DNA from: Tetranychus cinnabarinus
Taxonomy: Eukaryota > Arthropoda > Arachnida > Trombidiformes > Tetranychidae
Length of the DNA: 64,000 bases
Reading direction: 5' to 3'
NCBI GenBank assembly: GCA_022266195.1
Contig: WHVY01000001.1
Span: 21,142,001-21,206,000 of the forward strand
The translations under genes were made by a program, and so were the position numbers. This document shows, in pieces, positions 25,606-37,900 of this stretch. Below the pieces are notes generated by a model. It did no database searches, was not told the origin of the DNA, and was given only the letters and a program-made list of their open reading frames with translations. Within the stretch, counting starts at the first letter, position 1, and each line of letters opens with the position of its first letter.

Positions 25606-28600
25606 CTGTGAAAGAGAAGAAAAAGAGAAAAATTAATTTCTTGAAATAATTAACATGGCAAATATTTGATAAAAAAAAGGTTAACAAGCCTAAACCCCTT
25701 TCAAGTTGCACAAACCGTCAAGAGAAACATTTTGCTTTTGCTGAAAATCAAACAAACAAATCTCAATTTTGTTGAAACATTTTCTACATAAGCTAATTAT
25801 TTTATCTGGTGATGAAGAAAGATGATGATAAAGATGAAAGGCAGCAGAAAAAAAGATGCATATAAAATAATTTGTTTACCATTTCATGTTGATAAATATA
25901 TTTATATAAATGTGAATAGAGAAGGAAAAGATCGCAAAGTTAAAATGTTTTTCAAGTAACTTGATATTATTCAATAAATAATATGATGAAGATAAAAAGT
26001 GAATCTGTATAACAAGATATAATACATTATATTGTGAAGCTGGTGTAATTGAAATGGTAACCCTGGGTCAAGTAATTTGATATATTACTTTATATTTGTA
26101 TATTATTATCCATCTATACACACATTTATATATTTATACTTATATTATGTCAGTTAACATATTCGTGTGAACAGACACACACACACACAAATGTACAATT
26201 TAGTCCATTTTGATTACAAGATTGAACAATTTTTATTGCTCTAATAAGCAATAGTTAAATGTAATCAAAGACGGATTAGAAAGTTTTTGTTTTTATGAAA
26301 AATTTATTGCACCTAACAGAAGATGTTGTTAGTTAGGGTTAGTATGGGCTTGGTTAATACCTATTTATGTATTAAAAATAATGGATTAAAAGGAGTAATA
26401 ATGATGAATGTAGATTGCAATTGTTAGGCTTGTTTTGATTGTGATAATAATAAATTTTAGCTGATATAATGTATCAAGATTAGTTAGGATGGGAAAGGAA
26501 AGAGTTGTAAGGTTAAGTTTGAGTGAATAGGAGACAAATCAATGTTTTATTAAAACAAATTTAATATAAGATACAGCAGTAGCATCTGTATATTATATTA
26601 TATATATAGATATTTATTTTATTATCTATCTTCATCTCCTTTTATTTGGATCATTAAATAGATAATAACCTTGTAAACAAAAACTTTCATATCAAATTAC
26701 TCTAATTACATGTAATAATAGTACCAAGAATCGAGCAATAACCATGATGATATAACCTTTCTTCATCATAATTTTCTTTCCACTTCTTAATATGGTTACA
26801 GTGGAATGATAAATTTAATAAGGTTCATGATGATTATAATTGTTACAATCATCATCACCACCATGATGTGTCTAAATGGTTAGAGATGGTAAGAGTTAGA
26901 ACAAGTCAGATTATTCCAAGCCATTGAAAATTGTTTTGAAACTCGTTCAACAGGGTTAACAGTTTTCCAAGATTGAGTATTCCATCAGTATTTCAACCAT
27001 TTTCCTCTTACAGCAAGAAAATTAAGTGAAGATGAGGAGAGAGAGAGAAAAGAGAAAGAAGTCGAAGTAATGCAATTAAAAATGGCTCAATTTGTGAAAT
27101 TTTGTCAAATTTAGAAACAATATAATTACACTTTGAGGAAGAGTCGCCAGAAATTTAGCTGAAGAGAGGTCGTCGTCAGTTAGATGACTCTAGCTAATAG
27201 GTTTGAAAGGTTTGCAAGCTAAACGTATGGTAATAATAAGGACCATTTTACACCAAGTAGAGTTGAGATTCAATTTTTAGCCATGTAACTCTGACAATAA
27301 TAAATTGTTGATGTTGCACAATACATTAAATTTACTATTTTCAATCATCTTCCAAACCATTGTCATGGACTTGAGGGAAATTGTTTACCCATTGAAAATC
27401 ATCAACAGCATGGAGCTTGGAAAATGACACCATCCATTTAACTTGGTTAAAATAAGACGTTTAACCCATAAAGACATTTTGCTTGAACCTGACTTTGGGC
27501 AAAATAGTCCAACAAGTACCTTTTGAGCAACAGAAGAGACAACAAGTTGATCCAACTCAGCTGGGGTCGCAAAGAATTCATTCAAGGTTAAAGGTGATAA
27601 CTCACAAACAATTAAACAATTAAGATATGCAAATTGAAGGGAAAACCAGTCAGAAGGTAGCAACACCATTCAAACAAAGACACCAGTAGAGTAAACTTAG
27701 ACTGTTTAAACATAGTTAAAATGTCAAAGCAAACAGGACAATAACTTAAACTGACAGATAGTCACATAAATAGGTAAAAATTGTATAAATTAGATGAATA
27801 ATGAAATTAAAATGAAAACAAATGATTAACAAACAAAAGATGAAAAGGTTTAGCTGTAAATTGAAAACAAAAGATGCAAAAAGAAGCGCAAAATCAATGG
27901 GGGAACATTGAAAAATAAAAAAGCCAATGAAATTGAGGGATAATATTATAATTATGATTACAATTTAAAAGCAACTTGAAATTATAATTAAACGAGTTTA
28001 CAATGTTGAGCAAATCATTAAAATTGTAAAATATTAGAACATTTAAATCTAATGGAAACAAGTCGATAAATTATCATTAATACAATCCAAATGATTATTG
28101 CCTTGAAAAAAAGGTTTCAACAGTGAAAACTGGTTAAAATGCTCAATTGAAGATCAATTGAAGCTCAAAGGCAATTTAAATAATTTCATCTGAAATGGTT
28201 AATGATTACATGATATACAGTTAGATGTATATTTATACCCAACTTGACGTGTCAAAATTAATGGTAAATCTATTATATTCACAAGATAAGAAGCTATTTA
28301 ATGTTGCTCCAAATTTCCTGCTTTTATTGTAAAAATGTTTCAAAAATATGAGCTTTTTCCATAGAGATATTTGTTGATTTGCTTTCACACCATTCATTTA
28401 TCATTTTGTTTTTGCTCAACATTTCCTTTCACTTTTAATAGATTTGCCTTTTTACACCATTTTTCCCGTATTTTTGCCTCTCCTCTTGTCACACTATTAA
28501 CTGTTGACTTTGATAAGTACAATAATATGACAATAAAAAGGTGAACCAAAAATGATTGACAGTGAAACCCTATTAATGGATCCATATGAGTGCCATTTCA

Positions 28601-31600
28601 ATCCATCAACAGTTTACATGAGTCAATTTTATCCATCAACAAGCAAATTAACTGGGCAACATTTCAAGTTCACATTTAAATGTTGCTTGAAACTATAAAT
28701 TATATTAGGAAAACTCGACTTGGAGGAAATCATTTTTACCTGAAGCTTTCATTGAAACGAAAATGAGAAAAGTGAAAATTTCGCTGATTGTTTCAGAAAT
28801 GAAATTTTCTCAATCGAACCAGAAATTGTCCGGAAAAAAAAGGTGAAAAGATATTCAATGAAAGTGTTAACATTATTTGGAAACTCATTTTATATCTTAA
28901 AATGTTTGTTTGATAACAACAATAAAATGAACGGAAATGAGTTGATATAAAGAAAATGAAAAGAGCGAAAAAAAGGAGAAAAAATAGATTTTCTTATAAA
29001 ATAAATATTTATGACATTTTGTCGCTCTTTTTGCTCGCCTTTTTTATGTAACTTGTTGGAGGCGAAGATGAAGAAAAAAAGGTTACAATAAGAAGATGAA
29101 AAGTGATGAAGAGAAGGGAAGAGAAAAGATGAAGATGGAAAGCAAAATAAGAGGCAAAAAAGTGAAGCAAAACAAAGAATAAAAAATGTTGAAAAAGAAG
29201 CAAAATATACGCTTTTTTCACTTTCAAGACAAAAAAGGTTTCTATCCTTTTCTTGTAGATATATTTTTATCACTGTAACTATCTCAAAAGACATCATGAA
29301 AGCGTTGAAAATTATATTGTAAAGGCCACATTTGTATTGACCATTTTTTTCATCTTTTCCTGTTTATTTCGCTTCTTCATCTTATTCAACTCAACCTGCA
29401 ATAAATACCTATTTTGGGGACAAATTCACTTTTTTTCTCTTCTTTTCTTTCCATTTCTTTATTCAATTACATCTTTTGCTTCTTATAGTTATGATGACTT
29501 TCATAGGTTTTTTGTTCAACTTTTTTTTGCTGCCTTTTACCATGAAAAACAAAGTGAAACTCAAATTCAAATACGAGTTCAAATGATGAGCTTATCAAGG
29601 AAAATGCTTTTGCAAATTGTTCTGTTTTTTTCTCGTTTCAATTGTTTCGGAATTTTGGTTTGTTGAGTTTTTGGAGTTTACTTTTGATCGGCTTTTGTGC
29701 AGTTTCGATTTTTGTTCAATGAAATTGTTGAGGTTTTTGGGGCTTAATGTGTTTGATTTGCTTTTAAGTACTTACATTGACTATGGTTACTTGAGTTGCT
29801 ATTTTGATTGGAAGCATTTCCGGTAAATGAATTGGAGGTTGAATGGTTGTAATTTGTCAGGGAAGTTGTATAAAGTCCTGGAGGTAGATCACGGCATTTA
29901 TGGGTCATCATGTGTTGCTTCATGTTACCTTTGGTTGAAAAGCCTCGTTGACAAATTGAACACTTGAAGGGTCGCTCCTTGGTGTGTGATCGATAATGAA
30001 TCTCTAGGGCTGAATTACATGCAAAGGTTTTGTAACAAATTTGACAAGTTGTATTGGGTCGACCAGTTGGAAATTGTAGACCAGGAAAGGGCGAGTTAAA
30101 TAATCGACTTGGATGAAGTCCACCTGATGCTGCGGCGGCAGCTACAGCGGCTGCTGCTGCGGCTGCTGCTGCTGCTGAAACTGGTCTGCTTGATGAACTT
30201 GAAGGTTTAATTGAGCTGGAAGTTGAGAGTGAGGTTGAAGCTGAGCTTGATGGAGAGGTTAAAGGTAATGAGGTTGGAGTGGAAGTTGTTGGTATATTTT
30301 GTTTCTTCGGCAAGTGGGGATGATGAGAGTGGTGAGACTGGTGATGGTAACCGAGAGCAAGTGGTGAGGGCGATAAAGATGATGGTGAAGGTGAGGGTGA
30401 ACGAGGTGAGGAAGGTGAAGGAGAGGAACGAGGCGAACTCATGTCGACTCCACCAGCACTTTCTTCTCCTTCTCCTCTTCGATCCTCTTTTCGACCTCCT
30501 CGTTCGGAACCATTTCGAGGAGTTAAATCAAGTGCACCGCTTGTCGATGATGATCTGTGGTTCGATGAAACCATGTCTTCCATTGGATAAGCTGGAGGCG
30601 TCGATGGTCCAGCACTTGGGTTTGATGATGAACCATAAATTGGACCCGTTGTGGTTGGTGGTGTAGCATTGAGTCGAGATGAATGGTGGGATGAGCTTCG
30701 TCTATGGTAACGTAAAGCAAGTGGTGATGGTGAGGGTGAAGAGGGTGGAGATGATGATCGAATCGAGGACGATGAGGGCGAAGGTGAGGAACGGAGTGAG
30801 GAAGAGGAAAGGGTTGGTAAACGTAAACCTAGACCGCCTTGACCCAGGCCCATACCAAAGGCTGCTGCTGCTGCTGCGGCTGCCGAGAAGACGGAAGATG
30901 AAGAGGATCCATTGCGAGGGGTTAAATCAAGAGCACCACTGGTCGACGATGAGGTAGCAGAGGATAAAAGCATATCTTCCATGGGAGCATAAGGGGTTGA
31001 AGCTGATCCGGTTGAGGCTGCTGCAGCGGCAGCTGCGGCAACAGCGGCCGCGGGTGACATGAAAGGTGACCTTCCAGAGTGGAAAGAGTTTGGCAAAAGT
31101 GATGAAGCTTGTTTGCTCACCTCGGAGGCAAACAAGTGTACTGGATGCATACGAATGTGCTGCTGTAATACCAATGCGTTGGTAAACTGTTTATGACAAA
31201 CTGGACATTGATGAAGTATTCGTAAAGGTGGTTTAACTCGGTGGACACCCATGTGAGTTTTAAGGTTACCTTTGGTGGTAAAGGCTCGGTCACATATTTT
31301 ACACTTAAAGGGTCGCTCTCCCGTGTGAGTTCGATAGTGCATTTGAAGGGCTGATTTACAAGAGAGGACACGATGACAGATTACACATTGATTTGGATCA
31401 CTTAACTTGTGTTCAATATTGTCAACCAGTTGTTGAAGTTTGTGAGTTTCAGAGGCTTTTTGAATTTCCATTAAACTTTCCCATGAATTATCAGCACTTC
31501 CAGGTTTGGGTAAAAGATCTTGATAAAAGTTTGGATCAGGAAGAACTCCCGGCGCTCCAGCCGAACCCGATGAAGATGATGCAGCTAATGATGATCCAGG

Positions 31601-34600
31601 TGCACTTGGTTCACCGCCTCCTGAACCTGCCTTTAAACCACCACTGAGTATGGAAGGTGTTGACGGACTGATTGAGGGAGCGGTAAGAGTCGATGAGAAT
31701 GTTGTGGCTACCGTTGTGGTTGGTCCTGAAGTTAAACTGGCGTTTATACTGTTGTTGGTTGTGGTTGGTGTCGATAGGGAAAGACCGACAAATGAAGGAG
31801 TTGTCATGGTGCTGGGTGAAGAAGATGATACTCGAGGAGGTGAACATGAAGCAAAGTGTGTCGCCGATGAACCAATTGAATCGTCATCATCTTGATCTTC
31901 TTCTTCCTCATCATCCCTGTCATTCATACCGGTGTTTGCATGAACACTGCTCATATTGCTGTTGCTAAAATGATGTGCTAGGTTTAGACTTGAACTAGCA
32001 TTACTGTTGCCGTTGTTGCACAGGCCAGCATTGGAGTTGTCATTGGTTCTATCCTCGTCACCCTCAGAGTCGTGCATATCCAAGTACCTGTCCTTGTGCC
32101 GTTCAAAGTGAACCTTGAGGTTACCCTTGGTTGAGAAGCGATTGCCACAAACATTGCACTTAAAGGGCTTCTCTCCGGTGTGCGAACGAATGTGTATCTG
32201 TAGAGCGGAATCGGAGCCAAAAGCTTTACCACAGAATCTACATCGATGCCGATAATTGGAATCCTCTTTACCGTCTTTGCGAAACTTTAAAAACTCGGAA
32301 CCTTCCAGGTCGGACAGGCCATTCATTAGAAACGAACTGCCCTGCATAGTATTTTGAAGTGCCTTTTCGGTGTGTCGCTGTAACAACTCTAATGTATTGG
32401 GTCCACTTGGTGAAGGTGGCGGTGGAATGTCACTTGGACCCAATGGAATGCTTTTATCGATATCATCAGGCAATCCTAATGAACCCCCGTTTCCGGTTGC
32501 TAATGTGGTTGAACTTACTGAAGCATTTAAAGGTGCATCTGAAGAGAGTCAAGAATGACAAGAATGACAAAAATAAACATTAGTTATGGAAAAATTATGC
32601 AAATGACTTCGAATCAAATGTTCTATTTTAAACAGAAACGTAAAGTGAAAAACATTTACCTTCATCAGTTGGTTCACAGTCCATTTGATTATCAGGTGTG
32701 CCCATGCGACGGTTACGAGAAGATCGATGAGATGGACGAGAGTGCCGATGGGAAGAGGATGAATGGTACGATGAACGATGATGAGAATTGCGTCGAGTTA
32801 AATTGTTTAAATTGTTTCTCGAAGAATGAGATTGATGATAATTTAATGGAGATAAGGATGAACTTGATGATAATGAAGATGCAGGTGAGCTTCTACCAAT
32901 TATTGCATCTTCTCCCTCTTCACACAAATCTTCATCTTCTTCCTCCTCCTCATCATCATCCTCACCTTTTGAGTTAATATGATCCTGATCAAGTTTGCCT
33001 GGATCACATAGAGATGAAACTGAAAAAGGCATTCCCTTTGGTATTGATCCAAGTGAAGGTGAGACAAGGTTTGATGCGGATGAAGTCGAGTTTACCGATG
33101 ATAATAATGACTGTGACGGTGTTGCTGCGGCTGCAACTGCGGCTGCCAATTGAGCCATTGGTGGCTTCAAAAAGGGTAAACCTTGTAATACTGTTGGTGA
33201 TAATGATGATGAAGTTGATGATGGTGATGATGAGGTTAGACCACCACCACCTCCTACCTCTCCTCCGTTACTGGTAATTTGGGCTAAAAGCTGTTAACGC
33301 AATTACGTTGATTATTATTTTGTGTTATTTTTTTTCGGTGGAAGAAGCAAAAAAATTATTTGAAAAAAGAAAAGGGAAAAAAGAGAAAAGAATAGGTTAG
33401 AAAAGTGATTATCATGATGACAATGATGATGAAAAATGGATAGTCTATCATTAAGAGAACCTTTTCTTCGTTAATTTATCGTTAGAGGTTGCTTCAATTC
33501 TGACAAAAGTCAACAAGATCATTACCTTTTCTAACCAGGTAAGTTGAGGAAAAGTCATAAAAAATAAATAATATGAATATGTTTACATTTAATGCTTGTT
33601 TAGTTTTGCATACAAAAGGTTAGAGTTAGTCAGGTAAGAAGAGGAAAAAAAAGGTAAAAGGTATTATCTTGAGCACTTTAACACGTTACACCGTAACAGT
33701 TGCTCTTTACTGTATCATCATTTTTCATCATCTTCATCTTCTTCTTCTTCCTGTGAATACTGCGTTCACATGATTGTACTATTATTACAAGCTTAGTTTG
33801 ATTCTTGCTTCATTAGACTAACAGTAAAAAGGTAAAGAGTAAAGGCATGAAATTAACAGCACGTTAAAACACCATTAACACTGATGATACCAATGATTAT
33901 GATGATTACGTTGGTAATGATGATGATGATAAACAATGATGAATGGAGAGTGGAAAAATAGACAAAATTGTATTTCTATAATGAATAAAAAATTACAAGG
34001 TAAACCTTTTTTTTTGCCCTCAACTTTTTTCTATTAAAAATAGAATCGAAAATTTTTGCGAATTTTTGGCTCAATTAAAGTCTATTTAGAGGGTTTGACC
34101 ATTAAAGGTCAATTGTTTAACTTACTTGTTTAAAGACTGTTTGAAGTAAAGCCATTTGCTGTTGTTGTCCCATTGATGAGGTTAAAGTTGGTGTTGTTGG
34201 TGTTGAGGTTGCCGTTGAAGCAACTGCTACTGGTGAGGCTAATGACGATAATTGATTTAATGCAGTTGATAATGAATTGGATGAGGTTGTTGTTGTTGTT
34301 GGTGTTGATGCTGTTGCCGTTGATGAGGCAGCAGCAATTGCAGCAGCTATTGCAGCCATGTTTACATTGCCTGATAAAAGTGATGCCTGTAAGGCTGATA
34401 GCGGTGAAAGTTGACCTGAACCTGAAACTAAAAGGTTTCCCGATTCAAGGGTTGTTGGGTTGATACGCTGTTGACCTATTGCAACCTTGGTGTTTTCAAG
34501 TTGCTCCGAGATTACCTGAATATCAGATAATTCAATTCCAGGGAAAAGTGAACCAAAATTGAAGCCATCTGAAAGCTTTGGATTGTTGCCTGATGATAAA

Positions 34601-34928
34601 CTTGATGAGGTTAAAGGTGATGACAATGAGTTAATATTACAATTTAAATTATTTAAATTACTATTACTAGAGGTTGAACCAGTGTTCCCTATAAGATTAT
34701 TTAGATTTTCATTAATCAACTTTGAAGTCAAGTTATCAGTGTTGCCCATCAGGTTGCTATTAGTGTTGCAATTGTTATCCATTTCATTTTCAGGTAAAGG
34801 TGAATTCATCATTAATGGATGAGGTTCATCAATGGTTGAACTTGACGATTCATAGCCATCGCCACCATTTGAACATTTATCATCACCTTCATCATCATCA
34901 GATGAGTTTACTACGAGTGGACCAGAAA
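24890..34928 (-). CDS. sal: Spalt/SALL C2H2 zinc-finger transcription factor (first exon not found)
   Basis: Four exons in transcript order: 34928-34126, 33290-32660, 32538-29776 and 25605-24890. With one base from a missing upstream exon they give 4,914 nt, exactly 1,637 codons plus TGA. Spalt proteins are nuclear regulators, mostly repressors, that pattern appendages, trachea, eye and nervous system in arthropods. Nine fingers appear as pair, pair plus single, pair, pair at residues 578-626, 863-943, 1310-1358 and 1554-1602, the layout of the family. The diagnostic finger text is GSDSALQIHIRSHTGEKPF and FSTKGNLKVH. N-terminal to them are ISEQLENTKVAIGQ (140-153) and a glutamine-rich stretch (254-276), both conserved in SALL proteins. 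The expected N-terminal MSRRKQ-type start and C2HC finger are not in these exons and should be encoded further upstream. Introns are 835, 121 and 4,170 bp. Polyalanine and polyserine tracts are long. Confidence 0.95.
25606..29775 (-). other. Intron before the last spalt exon (4,170 bp)
   Basis: Phase 1 intron with donor AAT|GTAAGT (minus strand). No exon recognised inside. It holds an AC run at 26175-26189, an AT-rich microsatellite near 26588-26610 and strand-biased purine or pyrimidine tracts. Those tracts create long meaningless frames (28890-29297, 29337-29666). Confidence 0.75.
26175..26189 (+). repeat. (AC)n microsatellite
   Basis: About seven AC units within the long spalt intron. Confidence 0.8.
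29776..32538 (-). CDS. sal: spalt main exon with three finger clusters
   Basis: Bounded by acceptor CTCTTCAG|ATGCACC and donor GTAAGT. Finger pair 1 is at 32096-32242, pair 2 plus the attached single finger at 31145-31387, and pair 3 at 29900-30046. All Cys and His ligands are intact. Between pairs 2 and 3 lie several polyalanine runs and a duplicated module containing ALDLTPRNG (30509-30590 and 30909-30994). The exon is 2,763 nt, much GC-richer than its surroundings, as expected for coding sequence. Confidence 0.96.
30128..30177 (-). repeat. GCN repeat encoding polyalanine in spalt
   Basis: A run of mixed GCN codons encodes about 16 alanines with one valine between the Ser-rich linker and finger pair 3. 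Mixed codons argue against a simple expanding microsatellite. Confidence 0.85.
30509..30994 (-). repeat. Divergent tandem duplication inside spalt
   Basis: Two modules about 399 nt apart (133 codons) share PMEDM, SSSTSGALDLTPRNG, a Ser/Pro-rich stretch and SPSPLAL before YH. The first copy begins near 30994 and the second near 30590 (transcript order). The SPLAL anchors lie near 30708-30730 and 30348-30370. The period is a multiple of three, so the frame is kept. Confidence 0.75.
32660..33290 (-). CDS. sal: spalt exon with Q-rich end, polyalanine and acidic tract
   Basis: Starts after GTTAACAG with LLAQITSN, continuing the glutamine-rich region of the previous exon (phase 0), and ends GAAG|GTAAAT (phase 1). 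It encodes a glycine run, an alanine run, a Glu/Asp-rich block and a His/Ser/Arg-rich stretch before the first finger cluster. No finger lies in it. Confidence 0.88.
33291..34125 (-). other. spalt intron (835 bp)
   Basis: Phase 0 intron with donor CAA|GTAAGT. The acceptor at 33291 has a weak polypyrimidine tract. No other feature recognised apart from TCT and GAT triplet runs. Confidence 0.7.
34126..34928 (-). CDS. sal: First recognised spalt exon, with conserved SALL N-terminal motifs
   Basis: Acceptor TTGCACAG|TTTCTGG, phase 1. It opens SGPLVVNSSDDDEGDD, comparable to the LVLIVNE region just after the N-terminal C2HC finger of SALL proteins. The exon then holds an Asn/Ser-rich stretch, ISEQLENTKVAIGQ and the start of the glutamine-rich segment. 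An internal ATG at 34812 could in principle start a shorter form, but the spliced phase and SALL alignment favour an upstream coding exon. Confidence 0.85.
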
Positions 34929-37900
34929 CTGTGCAATAGAGAAAAAAAATTTCGATTAAAATTCAATTCCAAATTGAAAAGTTTTTCTAAAAAATTTTCT
35001 TCTTTTCTCATCTTTTATCATTTTTCACCTGAAAAGCTGGTTAAACAGAGAGAGTTTCAAATGATTAAAGTGAATGTCTGATTTCATGTAAATATTGAGA
35101 AATTATTTTCCACAGGAAAAGTCAAAAGGTGAAACAGATAAGCAGTAAACCGATGAAATTGTAAAAGTGTAAAAATAAGTTCATTTTTTTGGAAATTTTT
35201 CTTCTTCTTTTTAATGAAATAGGAATCACGGGTGAAAGATGATCAACACTCATGAGTAGATTTAGATTTAAAGGTAAATCACTCGATAAACGGAAGCTAT
35301 GGTCAACATCGGTTCTCTTTTGATCGTTTTCCGTTGAAAGGCCAATAATTATATCGATAGTGTTAAACAATCAAACTAATGACAATAATTGATCCTCAAT
35401 GAGCATATGGTTGACAGGGACTCTTGAACTCTATGGATACCTTTTTTTGCCCTCTTTTCCTGTTCGTTTTTTTCACTTTCTCTTCATCCTCCTTCTAACC
35501 TGGTCTCTCCCTTTCTTCATCAAAATCATCACTTTTTGTCTTCACCTTTGCTCTGCTTTGATTCCCACGAAATTGTCAAAGTGTTCAATAACATCTTTAA
35601 TATAAAGTGGAAAGAAGAAGAAGTAACAAAAAAAGTTTCAATTTAATAGTAAAAGGTCAAAAAAAGTTACGACAAGAGAAATAAATTGTTCAACTTTTTT
35701 CACCAATTTTTTGCTCTCTCCTTCAACAGCAATTTGATATGATTTTAATACAATATTTGCTGTCAACTCATCAACTTGCCTACATGAGTGAACCCGAATG
35801 ACCATGAGTTACTTAGGCTGTACACCTTGTACAAAGTGAAGGCGTATCAAGAGTAACACACTCATGGCACACAGCCATGAACCAGTCAACTAGATCATTT
35901 TGTCAATCAATGAAATAAACTTGAAACATCAGCCTTAATCGGACATCAAAGTTCACCTTGTAATTGAATAACAAAATGCAAAACAACCGAAGACACAAAA
36001 GACTTTAAATTCATTGAGAAATTATTATTTGACCAAAAAACTACTAAAACTCGGTAAACATTTTACTCGAGTTCAGTTGATTAAACAAAGTTTTTGTTCA
36101 ATATCGATGAATAAGTTGCTTCATTAAAATGCTTACAATTGTTTTTGATGATAATAAACGAATAAATGATTTGCATTATTTGAAGGAGAAGAAAAATAAT
36201 TGCAAAAATTGAATTATTATTCAAAATGCATTTCATGTTAATCATGTTGTTGAAAGTTTTTTATTTGAACATTTCCATTCAAAGTAAACACTGTTTTTGA
36301 ATTACAGAAAGTGAATCGTCATCATTCTTAAGAGCAAAAAGAGTGGCAAAAATTCAATAAAAGCTGACCCAAGTTCAAAGTGGACATTTCATGATAAATT
36401 GTAAATGAACCGAGAGTTTGGAAAATTGTTTTTTTCGTTTTTTCTTCTTCTCTAAAAAAAGGTTTCCAAATGAAAAATGTAATGTGATTTGATTGAAGGT
36501 TAATCAGATCAAATTATCAAATTTATTGATAATAATATCAATAATGAAAGTAGAAAAGGTGAACCTCGACAGTAATAATAGTTTTAAAATTTTCCTTTTT
36601 TTGTCATCTTTTCTGGCGATGATGATGATGAGAAAGGAAGAGTGATTAAGAGGAGAAACAGGGAAATATAAAATTCTATCATTTTTGTCACTTTAGATTT
36701 GGAATGAAAAGAGAGAGAGAAAAGGAAGGGACAAAAGAAAGCCTCAAATTCGGTCATTCGAGAAGAAAATGATGATGATGATGAAGGCGATCGTTATCAT
36801 CACAATCATCAACCATCTTCCTCCCATCTTTCCAAGTTACAATAAAAGCAAAATATTTCACTTCGTTAAAGTTTGCAATATTTTTTTCCTTTTCATTTTT
36901 TCTTCTTATTCTGCTATTCAAGTCTCTAATTAATATGTCAACGCATCATTTGTTACCAAAACTCTGTAATCAAAACTTGTATCATTAGGGTCAATCTCGC
37001 TCTGTGTGTCCAACTATGAGCAGTTCAACTTTTGGGTACAAAAAAAGTGATCCAATTACGGATCGATTAAATTACATGTAAACTCAATCATCAAAAGTTA
37101 AAAATTAGTCAAATGTGTAATCTCAAATCATGAAAAAACTAAATTGATCAAAAGAAGCTCTTTTAAACTTCGACCAAATTTAGAGATCGATCGTGATCGG
37201 AAATAGTCCATCTCTAGTTATTACGGTTGTTAACAAACTTTGAGTGCGTCAAGCTGAATCAACCTGAACTTTGATGAGTTTATCTTGACTATCAACTCAA
37301 GTCAAGATTTTGTTTTCTATCAAAATTTTCGTCTCAATAATGCAAAGTAACCTAGTGATGCTTACTTTGCGTCATTTGAAGTCAAATTTATCAAGTAATG
37401 AACATGAAATTTTACGGTTTGAACATTTAACCAATTTCGCTTTTAAGTTTGAAGAGTAAAATATTGTTTACAGCGATTTGTGTCAACCCAATGTTTAGAT
37501 TTAAAATTGAGAAATGATTTGATCGACACTTTCATATTATCATAATGGATACAATATTTTTGAGCAAAGGATTTGGAGTCGATCAAAATGCTATATTTCC
37601 ATTGTTTCAATTCATAAGGGAGTGATAAGCTTAAAATTTTCTCCTTTTATCATCATCATCATCTTATATTTTTTTTCTGCTGTAGCTTTAACTGAAGTTT
37701 AGTTGACGTTTGCAATAATAATCTGTTTGATGAAAGACAATTTTTGTGCTCTTCTCTTATACAGAACCATATTTATCCCATTGACTGGACATCAAATTGA
37801 ATGGGTTTGCAGGGAAAATGATGAAGAGAGGAAAACCAATATATTTTCATTAGGATGTTACATTGATGATGATGATTTTCACTCTCTCAGAGTAGAAGTT

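Noticed and set aside
28890..29297. 135-codon minus-strand frame in the spalt intron
   Set aside because: The product is almost all Phe, Ser, Leu and His from a TTC/TCT-rich strand, which rarely gives stops. Frames at 53672-54079, 50482-50856 and 56586-56987 are of the same kind.
30211..30666. 151-codon plus-strand frame across spalt
   Set aside because: It is the antisense of the Ser/Ala-rich spalt exon; the lack of stops comes from the biased codons of the real gene. The same holds for 25105-25605, 32555-32977 and other plus-strand frames in the spalt exons.
34812..34812. ATG at 34812 as the spalt start codon
   Set aside because: The exon is open upstream to a good acceptor with consistent phase, and that upstream part resembles the SALL region following the N-terminal finger.
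37342..37370. 9-bp perfect stem GCAAAGTAA/TTACTTTGC
   Set aside because: Too short for a microRNA precursor and expected by chance in 64 kb of AT-rich DNA.
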